A DNA stretch of 64,000 bases from Lysobacter sp. BMK333-48F3 (lineage in GTDB: Bacteria; Pseudomonadota; Gammaproteobacteria; Xanthomonadales; Xanthomonadaceae). The notes beneath the pieces were generated by a model. The model saw nothing but the letters and a program-made list of their open reading frames with translations. It searched no databases and was not told the origin of the DNA. The DNA lies in the NCBI RefSeq assembly GCF_019733395.1, contig NZ_JAIHOO010000001.1:558001-622000 (forward strand). Direction: 5' to 3'. Numbering within the stretch: the first letter of the stretch is position 1; every line of letters starts with the position of its first letter. Position numbers and translations under genes: made by a program. Positions 26,797 through 34,324 of this stretch are shown here, one piece after another.

Positions 26797-27528
26797 ATGC
26801 AAAGAGTCCTGATCATCGGCGCCGCCTCGGCGATCGCCGAAGCCACCGCTCGCGTCTACGCCGCGCGCGGCGCGGCGCTGTTCCTGGTCGGCCGCGACGC
26901 CGAACGCCTGGCCGGCATCGCCGCCGATCTGAGCGTGCGCGGCGCGGCCAAGACCGCCGTCCGCGCGCTGGACGTCAACGTCTACGAAGCCCACCAGGCC
27001 GTGCTCGATGCGGCCTGGAGCGAGTTCGGCGAGATCGACCTGGTGCTGATCGCCCACGGCACCCTGCCCGACCAGCCGGCCTGCGAGGCCTCGGTGGAGC
27101 TGGCCTTGCGCGAGTTCTCGACCAACGGCCTGTCGACCATCGCCCTGGCCACCGCGATCGCGCCCAGACTCAAGGCCGGCGCGACCCTGGCCGCGATCTC
27201 TTCGGTCGCCGGCGACCGCGGCCGCGCCAGCAACTACCTCTACGGCAGCGCCAAGGCCGCGGTCAGCACCTTCTTCAGCGGCCTGCGCCAGCGCCTCAAC
27301 GCCGACGGCATCAACGTGCTGACGATCAAGCCGGGCTTCGTCGACACGCCGATGACCCAGTCGTTCAAGAAGGGCGCGCTGTGGGCCAAGCCCGACCAGG
27401 TCGCGCACGGCATCGCCGCCGCCGTCGACCGGCGCCGCGGCGTAGCCTACCTGCCGTGGTTCTGGTGGGGAATCATGCAGGTCATCAAGAACATCCCCGA
27501 ATTCGTCTTCCGCCGCGTCAAGCTTTGA
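26797..27528 (+). CDS. dprE2: DprE2-like short-chain dehydrogenase
   Basis: A 243-residue classical SDR, the likely reductase completing the DprE1 reaction to polyprenyl-phosphoryl-arabinose. It has the cofactor loop 'IIGAASAIAEATAR' (6-19; the DprE2-type GASSxI variant), catalytic Ser135 or Ser136, and YxxxK at Tyr149/Lys153 ('NYLYGSAK'). The C-terminus 'YLPWFWWGIMQVIKNIPEFVFRRVKL'-like tail is hydrophobic and basic, as expected for membrane association. It starts 2 nt after dprE1, the same gene order as in mycobacteria (Rv3790-Rv3791). Confidence 0.85.
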   Translation: MQRVLIIGAASAIAEATARVYAARGAALFLVGRDAERLAGIAADLSVRGAAKTAVRALDVNVYEAHQAVLDAAWSEFGEIDLVLIAHGTLPDQPACEASVELALREFSTNGLSTIALATAIAPRLKAGATLAAISSVAGDRGRASNYLYGSAKAAVSTFFSGLRQRLNADGINVLTIKPGFVDTPMTQSFKKGALWAKPDQVAHGIAAAVDRRRGVAYLPWFWWGIMQVIKNIPEFVFRRVKL

Positions 27529-27539
27529 ACCGCACACCG

Positions 27540-28493
27540 ATGAACGATAAGCACGCCAAGATCGTCCTCACCGGCGCCGCCGGCCTGGTCGGCCAGAACC
27601 TGATCGTCGAGCTGAAGGCGCAGGGCTATACCCGCCTGGTAGCGATCGACAAGCACGGCCACAATCTGCAGATCCTGAAGTCGCTGCACCCCGACGTCGA
27701 GGCGATCCACGCCGACCTGGCCGAGCCCGGCGACCTGCCCAAGTGGGAGCCGGCCCTGCGCGAGGCGCGCTGCCTGGTGCAACTGCACGCCCAGATCACC
27801 GGCAAGCACACCGAACTGTTCACCCGCAACAACCTCGACGCCACCCGTATCGTGCTGGACGCCTGCAAGCGCAACCAGGTGCCCTACCTGGTGCACATCA
27901 GTTCGTCGGTGGTGAACTCGGTCGCCAACGACGATTACACCAACACCAAGAAATCGCAGGAAGCGCTGGTGGTGGAGAGCGGGCTGCGCCACTGCGTGCT
28001 GCGCCCGACCCTGATGTTCGGCTGGTTCGACCCCAAGCACCTGGGTTGGCTGTCGCGCTTCATGGCGCGCACTCCGGTGTTTCCGATTCCCGGCGACGGC
28101 AAGTTCATGCGCCAGCCGCTGTACGAGCGCGATTTCTGCCGCTGCATCGTCAAGTGCATCGAGCGCGAGCCGGACGGGGAGGTCTACGACATCGTCGGCG
28201 ACACCCGCATCGACTACGTCGACATCATCAAGACGATCAAGCGGGCCAAGGGCCTGCGCACCTGGATCGTGCACATCCCGATCGGCTTCTTCGCCTTTCT
28301 GTTGCGCACCTACTCGTTGTTCAGCCACAAGCCGCCGTTCACCGCCGACCAGCTCAAGGCGCTGTCCGCCGGCGACGACTTCAAGGGCGTCGACACCCGC
28401 GCGGTGTTCGGCGTGAGCCAGCATTCCTTCGAGGACGCGGTGCGCGAGAGCTACTGCGATCCGACCTACAGCCACATCGTCCTCAAGCGTTGA
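27540..28493 (+). CDS. NAD-dependent epimerase/dehydratase family protein
   Basis: A 317-residue extended SDR. It has the N-terminal NAD loop TGAAGLVGQ (11-19) and YxxxK at Tyr133/Lys137 ('DDYTNTKKS') after a Ser triplet 'HISSSVV'. The C-terminal half is longer and more basic than in nucleotide-sugar epimerases and includes a hydrophobic segment 'WIVHIPIGFFAFLLRTYSLF' (about 255-275) that may touch the membrane. It could modify a lipid-linked sugar rather than a nucleotide sugar (inference). It lies 11 nt after dprE2. The exact substrate cannot be read from sequence. Confidence 0.75.
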   Translation: MNDKHAKIVLTGAAGLVGQNLIVELKAQGYTRLVAIDKHGHNLQILKSLHPDVEAIHADLAEPGDLPKWEPALREARCLVQLHAQITGKHTELFTRNNLDATRIVLDACKRNQVPYLVHISSSVVNSVANDDYTNTKKSQEALVVESGLRHCVLRPTLMFGWFDPKHLGWLSRFMARTPVFPIPGDGKFMRQPLYERDFCRCIVKCIEREPDGEVYDIVGDTRIDYVDIIKTIKRAKGLRTWIVHIPIGFFAFLLRTYSLFSHKPPFTADQLKALSAGDDFKGVDTRAVFGVSQHSFEDAVRESYCDPTYSHIVLKR

Positions 28494-28501
28494 GTCCCGC
28501 C

Positions 28502-29824
28502 ATGACCGTTAGCAAGAAGAAATTCGCCGTCGTCGGCGCCGGCCCGATGGGCTTGATGGCCGCCATGGACCTGCTCGAGCAGGGCCACCAGGTCGATATC
28601 TACGAGCGCGACGACCGCATCGGCGGCATGTCGGCCAGCTTCGATTTCGACGGGCTGAAGATCGAGCGCTATTACCACTTCATCTGCAAGACCGACTACC
28701 CGCTGTTCGAGCTGCTGGCCTCGCTGGGCCTGTCGGACCGGTTGAAGTGGACCGACACCAAGATGGGCTATTACTACGACGGCAAGCTGTACAAGTGGGG
28801 CACGCCGTTCGCCCTGCTCGCCTTCCCCAAGCTCGGCCTGATCAGCAAGTTCCGCTACGCCCTGCACGTGATGGTCACCAAGGGCGTGCAGGACTGGACC
28901 GCGCTGGACAAGGTCAGCGCCACCGTCTGGCTGCGCAAATGGCTGGGCGAGCGCGGCTACGACGTGCTGTGGCGCCGCACCTTCTACCTGAAGTTCTTCG
29001 AGTACACCGAGAACCTCTCGGCCTCCTGGATCGGCACCCGGATCAAGCGCATCGCCCTGTCCCGGCGCAGCCTGCTCAGCGAAAGCCTGGGCTACATCGA
29101 AGGCGGCTCGGAGACCCTGCTCGAGGCGATGGAGCGATTCATCCTCCAGCGCGGCGGCCGCATCCAGCTCAAGCAGGGCATCGACCAAGTCAACGTCGAA
29201 CGCGGCCGGGTGACCGGCGTGCGCGTCGCCGGCGAGGACCGGCCCTACGACGCGGTGATCTCGACCGCGCCGATCCAGTACGTGCCGGCGATGGTCCCGG
29301 ACCTGCCGCAGGAGTTCGCCGACCAGGTGCGCAAGATCGAGAACATCCCGGTCGCCTGCGTGATCCTCAAGCTCAAGCACGCGGTGAGCGAGAACTTCTG
29401 GATGAACATCAGCGACGAGAACGTCGAGATCCCGGGCGTGATCGAGTACTCCAACCTCAATCCCGGCACCCGCGAGGGCGAGCACGTCCTGTACGCGCCG
29501 TTCTACATGCCCAAGACCCATCCCAAGTGGTCGCTGCCCAACCAGCAGCTGATCGACGAAGTGATCGGCTACCTGTCCAAGCTCAACCCCGCCTTCCGCC
29601 CCGATTGGGTGCTGGCGCGCCACTGCCATCGCTACGATTTCGCCCAGACCATCTGCCCGCCCGGGTTCCAGGACATGCTGCCGCCGATGAAGACCCCGGT
29701 CGAGGGTTTCTACATGGCCGACACCTCGTACTACTACCCGGAAGACCGCTCGATCAACGAAAGCATCGCTACGGCGCGCAAGCTGGTGGCGGCCGCAACC
29801 GGCGCGCAGACGGCGGCGGCATGA
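28502..29824 (+). CDS. FAD-dependent oxidoreductase, amine-oxidase/UDP-galactopyranose-mutase-like
   Basis: A 440-residue flavoprotein. The N-terminal dinucleotide motif GAGPMGLMAAMDLLEQGH (12-29) leads to 'IYERDDRIGGMSASF' (38-52), the GG doublet of the amine oxidase/phytoene desaturase superfamily. The C-terminal 'YMADTSYYYPEDRSINESIATAR' resembles the FAD-closing segment of these enzymes. Related genes sit in LPS clusters, where the reaction is uncertain: sugar ring or alcohol oxidation on a nucleotide- or lipid-linked sugar is possible. It starts 8 nt after the epimerase gene and overlaps gtrA by ATGA, so it belongs to one operon. Confidence 0.72.
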   Translation: MTVSKKKFAVVGAGPMGLMAAMDLLEQGHQVDIYERDDRIGGMSASFDFDGLKIERYYHFICKTDYPLFELLASLGLSDRLKWTDTKMGYYYDGKLYKWGTPFALLAFPKLGLISKFRYALHVMVTKGVQDWTALDKVSATVWLRKWLGERGYDVLWRRTFYLKFFEYTENLSASWIGTRIKRIALSRRSLLSESLGYIEGGSETLLEAMERFILQRGGRIQLKQGIDQVNVERGRVTGVRVAGEDRPYDAVISTAPIQYVPAMVPDLPQEFADQVRKIENIPVACVILKLKHAVSENFWMNISDENVEIPGVIEYSNLNPGTREGEHVLYAPFYMPKTHPKWSLPNQQLIDEVIGYLSKLNPAFRPDWVLARHCHRYDFAQTICPPGFQDMLPPMKTPVEGFYMADTSYYYPEDRSINESIATARKLVAAATGAQTAAA

Positions 29825-30219
29825 TCAGCCGGCAGTTCCTCGCCTTCGTCGTCGCGGGCGGCCTCGCCGCCTGCGCCAACTTCGGCTCGCGCATCCTGCT
29901 CAGTCTGGTCCTGCCCTACGTGGCGGCGATCGTGATCGCCTATCTGATCGGCATGCTGACGGCCTTCGTGCTCAACCGCCTGCTGGTGTTCACCGAAGCC
30001 AAGAACGAACTCAAGCACCAGGCATTCTGGTTCACCGTGGTCAACCTGGCGGCGGTGGCGCAGACCATCGTCATCAGCCTGCTGTTCGCTCGCTGGCTGT
30101 TCCCGGCCGTTGGCATGGATTTCCATCCCGAAACCATCGCCCACGGCATCGGCGTGGCGGTGCCGGTATTGACCAGCTACCTGGGCCACAAGCGCTTTAC
30201 GTTCCGTTCCACGCCCTGA
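29821..30219 (+). CDS. GtrA-family small membrane protein (putative lipid-linked sugar flippase)
   Basis: A 132-residue protein with four predicted helices. It has the GtrA motifs 'NFGSRILLSL' after helix 1, 'AYLIGMLTAFVLNRLLVF' and C-terminal 'YLGHKRFTFR'. The family moves undecaprenyl-phosphate-linked sugars across the inner membrane or recruits transferases. Mycobacterial Rv3789, next to dprE1, is a GtrA member proposed to act with decaprenylphosphoryl-arabinose. Its place as last gene after dprE1/dprE2 supports the same role here (inference). It converges with the leftward arm, with 38 nt between stops. Confidence 0.83.
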   Translation: MISRQFLAFVVAGGLAACANFGSRILLSLVLPYVAAIVIAYLIGMLTAFVLNRLLVFTEAKNELKHQAFWFTVVNLAAVAQTIVISLLFARWLFPAVGMDFHPETIAHGIGVAVPVLTSYLGHKRFTFRSTP

Positions 30220-30257
30220 ACGCCGCGATGCGCCGCCTTGCCGGCGGCGCAGCCTGG

Positions 30258-31640
30258 TTACTCCTGCGGCGTTCCCGGCCGCTCGCGCCACAGCGGCATC
30301 TGCCTCAGCAGCGGGATCGCCTCGGCCACCGCCTCCCGCGAAGCGGGATCGTGCAGGTAGTAGTACTCCTGGATGTGCTTGTCGGCCACCTCGGCCGCGC
30401 TGCGCTTGCTCAACAGCGCGGCCTGCGCCGCCGCGACCTGGGGATAGCCGTCGCGCAACGAGCCGATTCGCCAGTCCGTGTTGTAGCTGAAGATCCATGC
30501 CGCGCCCGCCAAGGCCAGCAGCGCCAGCGCGCGCTGGGTGCGCGGCCCGGCGCCGGCGGAGATCAGCGCCCAGGCCGAAAGCGGAATCAGCGTGGTCAGG
30601 AAGCCGTAGTGCAACTCCAGGCCGGGCGACCAGGGCTGTGCGACGGCGCGCGATACCGCGACCACCATCAGCGTCAGCAGCGACTGACCGAGAACCGCAA
30701 GCACGATCAGCGTCTCGAACCCCCGCCGCTCGCGCAGGCGCCAGCGCCGCCACAGCGTCCACACGCCCACCAGCACCGCGGCCGCGACGATCGCGGCGGT
30801 CAACGCGAGCTTCGGCCCATCGTCGGCCATCGCATAGACGCCCATCCAGGACTTGAGCATGCCGGCGAGGAACGGCGGCAACTGCTGGGCCAGACCGTGC
30901 TCGGACTGCGCGGTCGCGCCGGAAGGCTTCCAGGTCAGCACCAGCCCCGCCAGCGTCGCCGCCCACAGCCCGACCGCCAGGAAGCGGACCCGAGTGCGCA
31001 GGCGGGTCGCAGCGCGATGCTCGGCCGCGCATAGCAGCAACAAAGGCGCGCCCAGCGCCGCAGCGCTGATGATGCCGTTGCCGCCGCACCAGGCGCACAG
31101 GATCAACAGCAAAAAGGCGTACTCGACGCCGTAGCTCAAACGACCGCGCAGATACGACACCGCCGCCCATGCCGCCAGCGAGGCGAACGCGACCGAGGAA
31201 ATGAACTGAAAGCTGAAACCCCAGCTGACGCCGTTGAACCCGCCGCCGAGCAGGATCAGCGGCGCGCAAGCGTCGCCCAGCGACGGGCGCCCGTCGCGCA
31301 GCAGCCGGGCGATCCGGATCCAGCACCAGGCCGCGATCGCGGCGAAGGCCATGTTCAGCAGCATCAGCGCCCGGAAGTCGCCGCCGGTCGGCATCAGCAA
31401 GAAGTAGTGCAGCAGCTTCTGGATCGGTATGCGGTGGTCGTTATGCAGGCCGAACAGCCATTTCAGGCTGAGCGATCCACCGCCCGACAACGCTTCCAGG
31501 TAGGACCAGTCGTCGCTGAACGGATACGGCTTCAGCAGCGGGAACATCAGCAGGAAAAAGACGCCCAGCGCGCCTGCCAGCGCCAGCTTCGGCACCGCCG
31601 CTTCCCATCCCCTGTACTTCACGGATACCCCCGTTTCCAC
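30258..31640 (-). CDS. Polytopic membrane protein, GT-C-like glycosyltransferase candidate
   Basis: About 460 residues with roughly ten helices. After the first helix a periplasmic-side loop carries 'PFSDDWSYLEAL' (Asp-Asp near residues 42-43) and 'NDHRIPIQKLLHY', the acidic-loop arrangement of GT-C transferases that use polyprenyl-phosphate sugars. A C-terminal soluble part ('HIQEYYYLHDPASREAV') follows. I recognise no named family. It is the last gene of the leftward arm. GTG 31640 gives the full frame; GTG 31622, with GGGGG 5 nt upstream, is an equally good start. A periplasmic arabinofuranosyltransferase role is inferred from context. Confidence 0.6.
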   Translation of the reverse strand: METGVSVKYRGWEAAVPKLALAGALGVFFLLMFPLLKPYPFSDDWSYLEALSGGGSLSLKWLFGLHNDHRIPIQKLLHYFLLMPTGGDFRALMLLNMAFAAIAAWCWIRIARLLRDGRPSLGDACAPLILLGGGFNGVSWGFSFQFISSVAFASLAAWAAVSYLRGRLSYGVEYAFLLLILCAWCGGNGIISAAALGAPLLLLCAAEHRAATRLRTRVRFLAVGLWAATLAGLVLTWKPSGATAQSEHGLAQQLPPFLAGMLKSWMGVYAMADDGPKLALTAAIVAAAVLVGVWTLWRRWRLRERRGFETLIVLAVLGQSLLTLMVVAVSRAVAQPWSPGLELHYGFLTTLIPLSAWALISAGAGPRTQRALALLALAGAAWIFSYNTDWRIGSLRDGYPQVAAAQAALLSKRSAAEVADKHIQEYYYLHDPASREAVAEAIPLLRQMPLWRERPGTPQE

Positions 31641-31644
31641 CGAG

Positions 31645-32235
31645 TCACTGCGAGCCAGCCGCTGCCTGGACCGTCACGTTCCACTTCAGGTCGCACTGAA
31701 TCAAGCCGGCCCTGGTCTGCAGAACCAGGTACAGGCGATAAGCGCCCGGCGGCACGTCCAGCAAGGCTCCGCTACGCCCGTAACCGACGTTGCGATGAAT
31801 CTCCGAGGCCTTGGCCGCGGCGACGTCCGCGCGTTCCAGCCCGGAATTCAGTTCGACGAAACCACCGGGAGACGCCGCGCCGTCGGCGGGCTTCCACTCC
31901 AGCAGCACGCGCTCCACGCTCTCCTGCGGATACGCGCCCCAGCCGGAAATGCCGGTCGGCCGCCCCTGCACCAGAACCTGCGGCGCGGCGCCCTCCTGCC
32001 CGAGGTAGTCGAGATTGCATTCGCCGCCCGGCGTGGACGCGCCCCGGATCCCGGCCGCATCCGCGCTCAGCAAGCGGATGTCTTCGCCGTCGCGGTACTT
32101 GTCCACCCGCTTGGGTTGGACCAGCGCCGGTTCGGCGCCGGGCCGGGTTCCCTTCACCGCGACATAGAGGCCGGCCAGCGAGAAGCTGCCCACCGCCGCC
32201 AACGCGAACGCAAAAAAGAATCTGTTGTCTCTCAT
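31645..32235 (-). CDS. Membrane-anchored periplasmic protein of unknown function
   Basis: A 196-residue protein with one N-terminal helix (about 6-27) and a periplasmic domain containing two cysteines (about residues 73 and 185) that could form a disulfide. The C-terminal 'LLDVPPGAYRLYLVLQTRAG' has the rhythm of an Ig-like or beta-sandwich domain. I know no named homologue. It is separated by 4 nt from the GT-C-like gene and by 52 nt from the methyltransferase gene. GAGG 8 nt upstream supports the ATG at 32235. It may be an accessory to the transferase. Confidence 0.6.
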   Translation of the reverse strand: MRDNRFFFAFALAAVGSFSLAGLYVAVKGTRPGAEPALVQPKRVDKYRDGEDIRLLSADAAGIRGASTPGGECNLDYLGQEGAAPQVLVQGRPTGISGWGAYPQESVERVLLEWKPADGAASPGGFVELNSGLERADVAAAKASEIHRNVGYGRSGALLDVPPGAYRLYLVLQTRAGLIQCDLKWNVTVQAAAGSQ

Positions 32236-32287
32236 ATCGCTTGCCTCGCCGAGGGCACCGCTGTCGGCGGCGCCCTGCGTCGCCGCG

Positions 32288-33283
32288 CTAGGACGTTCCG
32301 CGCGAATCCGCCGCTTCGCCGTCGGCGCTTACGCCGGCAGCGGTCTCGGCCGCCGTATCCGTCGCCGCCAGCGCCGGCTCCTGTTCGGAGGGCTCGGATT
32401 CGGTGGACGATTCGGACTCCGCAGCCGCCTCGACCGCCGCAGCCGCTTCCGCGACCGCGGCGGCGCCGGCCTCATCGGCGTCCGCCGACGATTCGTGTTC
32501 GGTTTGCTCCGCGACGCTCGCCACCGGCACGCCGTACCCGACCAATTCCAGGTTCACCGGCGTGGCCTTGATGAAGAACTGCAGCGCGCAGAATTCGGTC
32601 AGCTCGCGCGGCGTCACGCCGTCGATGCGTATCCGGTCGAAGCGCAGCGCCTTGTCTTCGGGCACGCCGGCATTCAGCACCCCGGACAGCGGCGGATCGA
32701 CGTTCGCCTGGACATGGCGCACGCCGTAGCCGGTCTCCTGCAGCATGCGCACCGTACCGTCGAGGGTGAAGAAGCGGATATGGGTGATGTCCAGCAACCC
32801 CCACTTCTGATAATCGAAGCGCCCGTCGGCCAGATCGGACAGCAAGCCGAGATTGCGCACGTTCGGAATGCTGATCACCACCTCGGCGTCGGGCGCCAGG
32901 AACGGCTTGATCTGCACCAGCGCGCGCCACGGGTCGTACATGTGTTCGAGCACGTCCGCCAACAGGACCGCATCGACGCTGCCGTAAGCCAGGCCTTCCG
33001 CCGCCAGGTCGATTTCGTCCAGGCGCTTGGCGAACACCCGGTCCAACTGGCCGGCCGCCAGCGCCGCCGCCTCGGCCTCGGGCTCCACGCCCCAGGCCTG
33101 CAGGCCCGGAATCAGGTGCTTCAGATAGGCGGACGTCGCGCCGCTGGCGCAACCGATGTCCAACAACAGCTTGCGGTCCCTCGAAAACAAACCCGTCAGC
33201 TCGAACCGGGCCTGCCCCCGGTACGAAGCTTCGAATTGGTCGCCGGAGGCGGTCTGCCCCAGATGCCGCTCCCACGTGTACAT
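32288..33283 (-). CDS. Class I SAM-dependent methyltransferase with acidic low-complexity tail
   Basis: A 331-residue protein. Residues about 38-200 form a Rossmann methyltransferase (motif I LDIGCASG, 41-48; 'VLLADVLEHMYDPWRAL', 'VVISIPNVRN'), similar to glycan O-methyltransferases. Residues about 261-331 are a long Ala/Glu/Ser/Thr tail of unknown purpose. I favour ATG 33283, with GGAGAG 6 nt upstream. GTG 33352, also after a G-rich stretch, would add 23 residues. It lies in the leftward glycan operon and probably methylates the exported saccharide, for example at its terminus. Confidence 0.75.
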   Translation of the reverse strand: MYTWERHLGQTASGDQFEASYRGQARFELTGLFSRDRKLLLDIGCASGATSAYLKHLIPGLQAWGVEPEAEAAALAAGQLDRVFAKRLDEIDLAAEGLAYGSVDAVLLADVLEHMYDPWRALVQIKPFLAPDAEVVISIPNVRNLGLLSDLADGRFDYQKWGLLDITHIRFFTLDGTVRMLQETGYGVRHVQANVDPPLSGVLNAGVPEDKALRFDRIRIDGVTPRELTEFCALQFFIKATPVNLELVGYGVPVASVAEQTEHESSADADEAGAAAVAEAAAAVEAAAESESSTESEPSEQEPALAATDTAAETAAGVSADGEAADSRGTS

Positions 33284-33458
33284 GTCGCTCTCCGCGAAAA
33301 TATCTACGAGATGGATCTCCAATACGTCCCCGCTCGCATTGGGCCTGATCACCGTTACCGCCCCCCCGCGCCGATCCGGCCGCCGCCTACGGCGCAACGG
33401 ATGCCGCGGATCGTCGGCATCCGCCCGCCAAGCGGGTCGCTGGCGCGGAACTCACGCA

Positions 33459-34313
33459 TCAATAGCGTGCCTTCAGCACCATCACGGCCTGGGGAAGATA
33501 GGCGCGGTCGTCGATGAAATCGACCAGCTCGAAATACTTGGACCAATGAGCCCGGACATAACCTTCCGGAATCACCGCCTCGCCGTAGATCTCGCTGGGC
33601 AGTTCGGGACCGCCGCTGCTGGGTTGGTAGAGGTACTGGCCGTCATCATAGTCCTTGCGCGCCTGGTCTGCGTCCATGAAAGCCTGTTGCAGGACCCGAT
33701 GCCACTCCGTCGCCGGCGGCTCGCCGCGCAACGACTCGCAAAAATCGATGAAGGTGCGTCCCTGGGTGGTCAGGACCAACAGGCCGCCCGGCGCGACCAC
33801 GCGCGCGAACTCGGCCATCCAGGCGTTGGCCGCCTTCGGGCTGAGATGCGAGAACACCGAGTAGGCGAACACCAGCTTGAACATGCCGTCGCGCAACGGG
33901 GTCGGCGGCATCAGATTGCACTTGACCAGTTGCCCGTAGACGCCGGTGCGCTTGCAGATCTCGATCGCCTCGAACCAGGGATCGATTCCGTACAGGCGGT
34001 CCCAGGACACGTCGCGGTAGAAGTACCGCATATAGCGGCCCCAGCCGCAGCCGAAATCGAGCACATTATCGCTTTCGCTCAGCGCGATGCCGTTCTTCTC
34101 CAGGTGCTCGTGCACGATCCGGTAGAAGACCGAAGCCTCGGTCAGCGCATGCTCGTTCGACGAACCGACGAATCCCGCCTGAACTTCGTCCGGAGGAAAG
34201 CCGGGCAGAATGAAGCCGTTCCACTCCCGTTCGGCCACCGAGCCGATCAGGACCTGATACCACTCATCGATACTCGTGATGCGTGCAGCTTGGAAGAAAT
34301 CCGCCGGCTTCAC
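33459..34313 (-). CDS. Class I SAM-dependent methyltransferase
   Basis: A 284-residue protein with motif I LDFGCGWGRYMRYF (85-98), an acidic motif II region 'YGIDPWFEAIEIC' and 'VFAYSVFSHLSPKAANAWMAEFARVVAPGGLLVLTTQG'-type post-I elements. These fit a small-molecule or sugar O-methyltransferase. The GTG at 34313 is chosen because GAGGG lies 5 nt upstream and it starts 12 nt from the end of the glycosyltransferase gene. The substrate is unknown; the operon context implies the O-glycan or a lipid-linked sugar. Confidence 0.78.
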   Translation of the reverse strand: MKPADFFQAARITSIDEWYQVLIGSVAEREWNGFILPGFPPDEVQAGFVGSSNEHALTEASVFYRIVHEHLEKNGIALSESDNVLDFGCGWGRYMRYFYRDVSWDRLYGIDPWFEAIEICKRTGVYGQLVKCNLMPPTPLRDGMFKLVFAYSVFSHLSPKAANAWMAEFARVVAPGGLLVLTTQGRTFIDFCESLRGEPPATEWHRVLQQAFMDADQARKDYDDGQYLYQPSSGGPELPSEIYGEAVIPEGYVRAHWSKYFELVDFIDDRAYLPQAVMVLKARY

Positions 34314-34324
34314 TCCGCCCTCCG

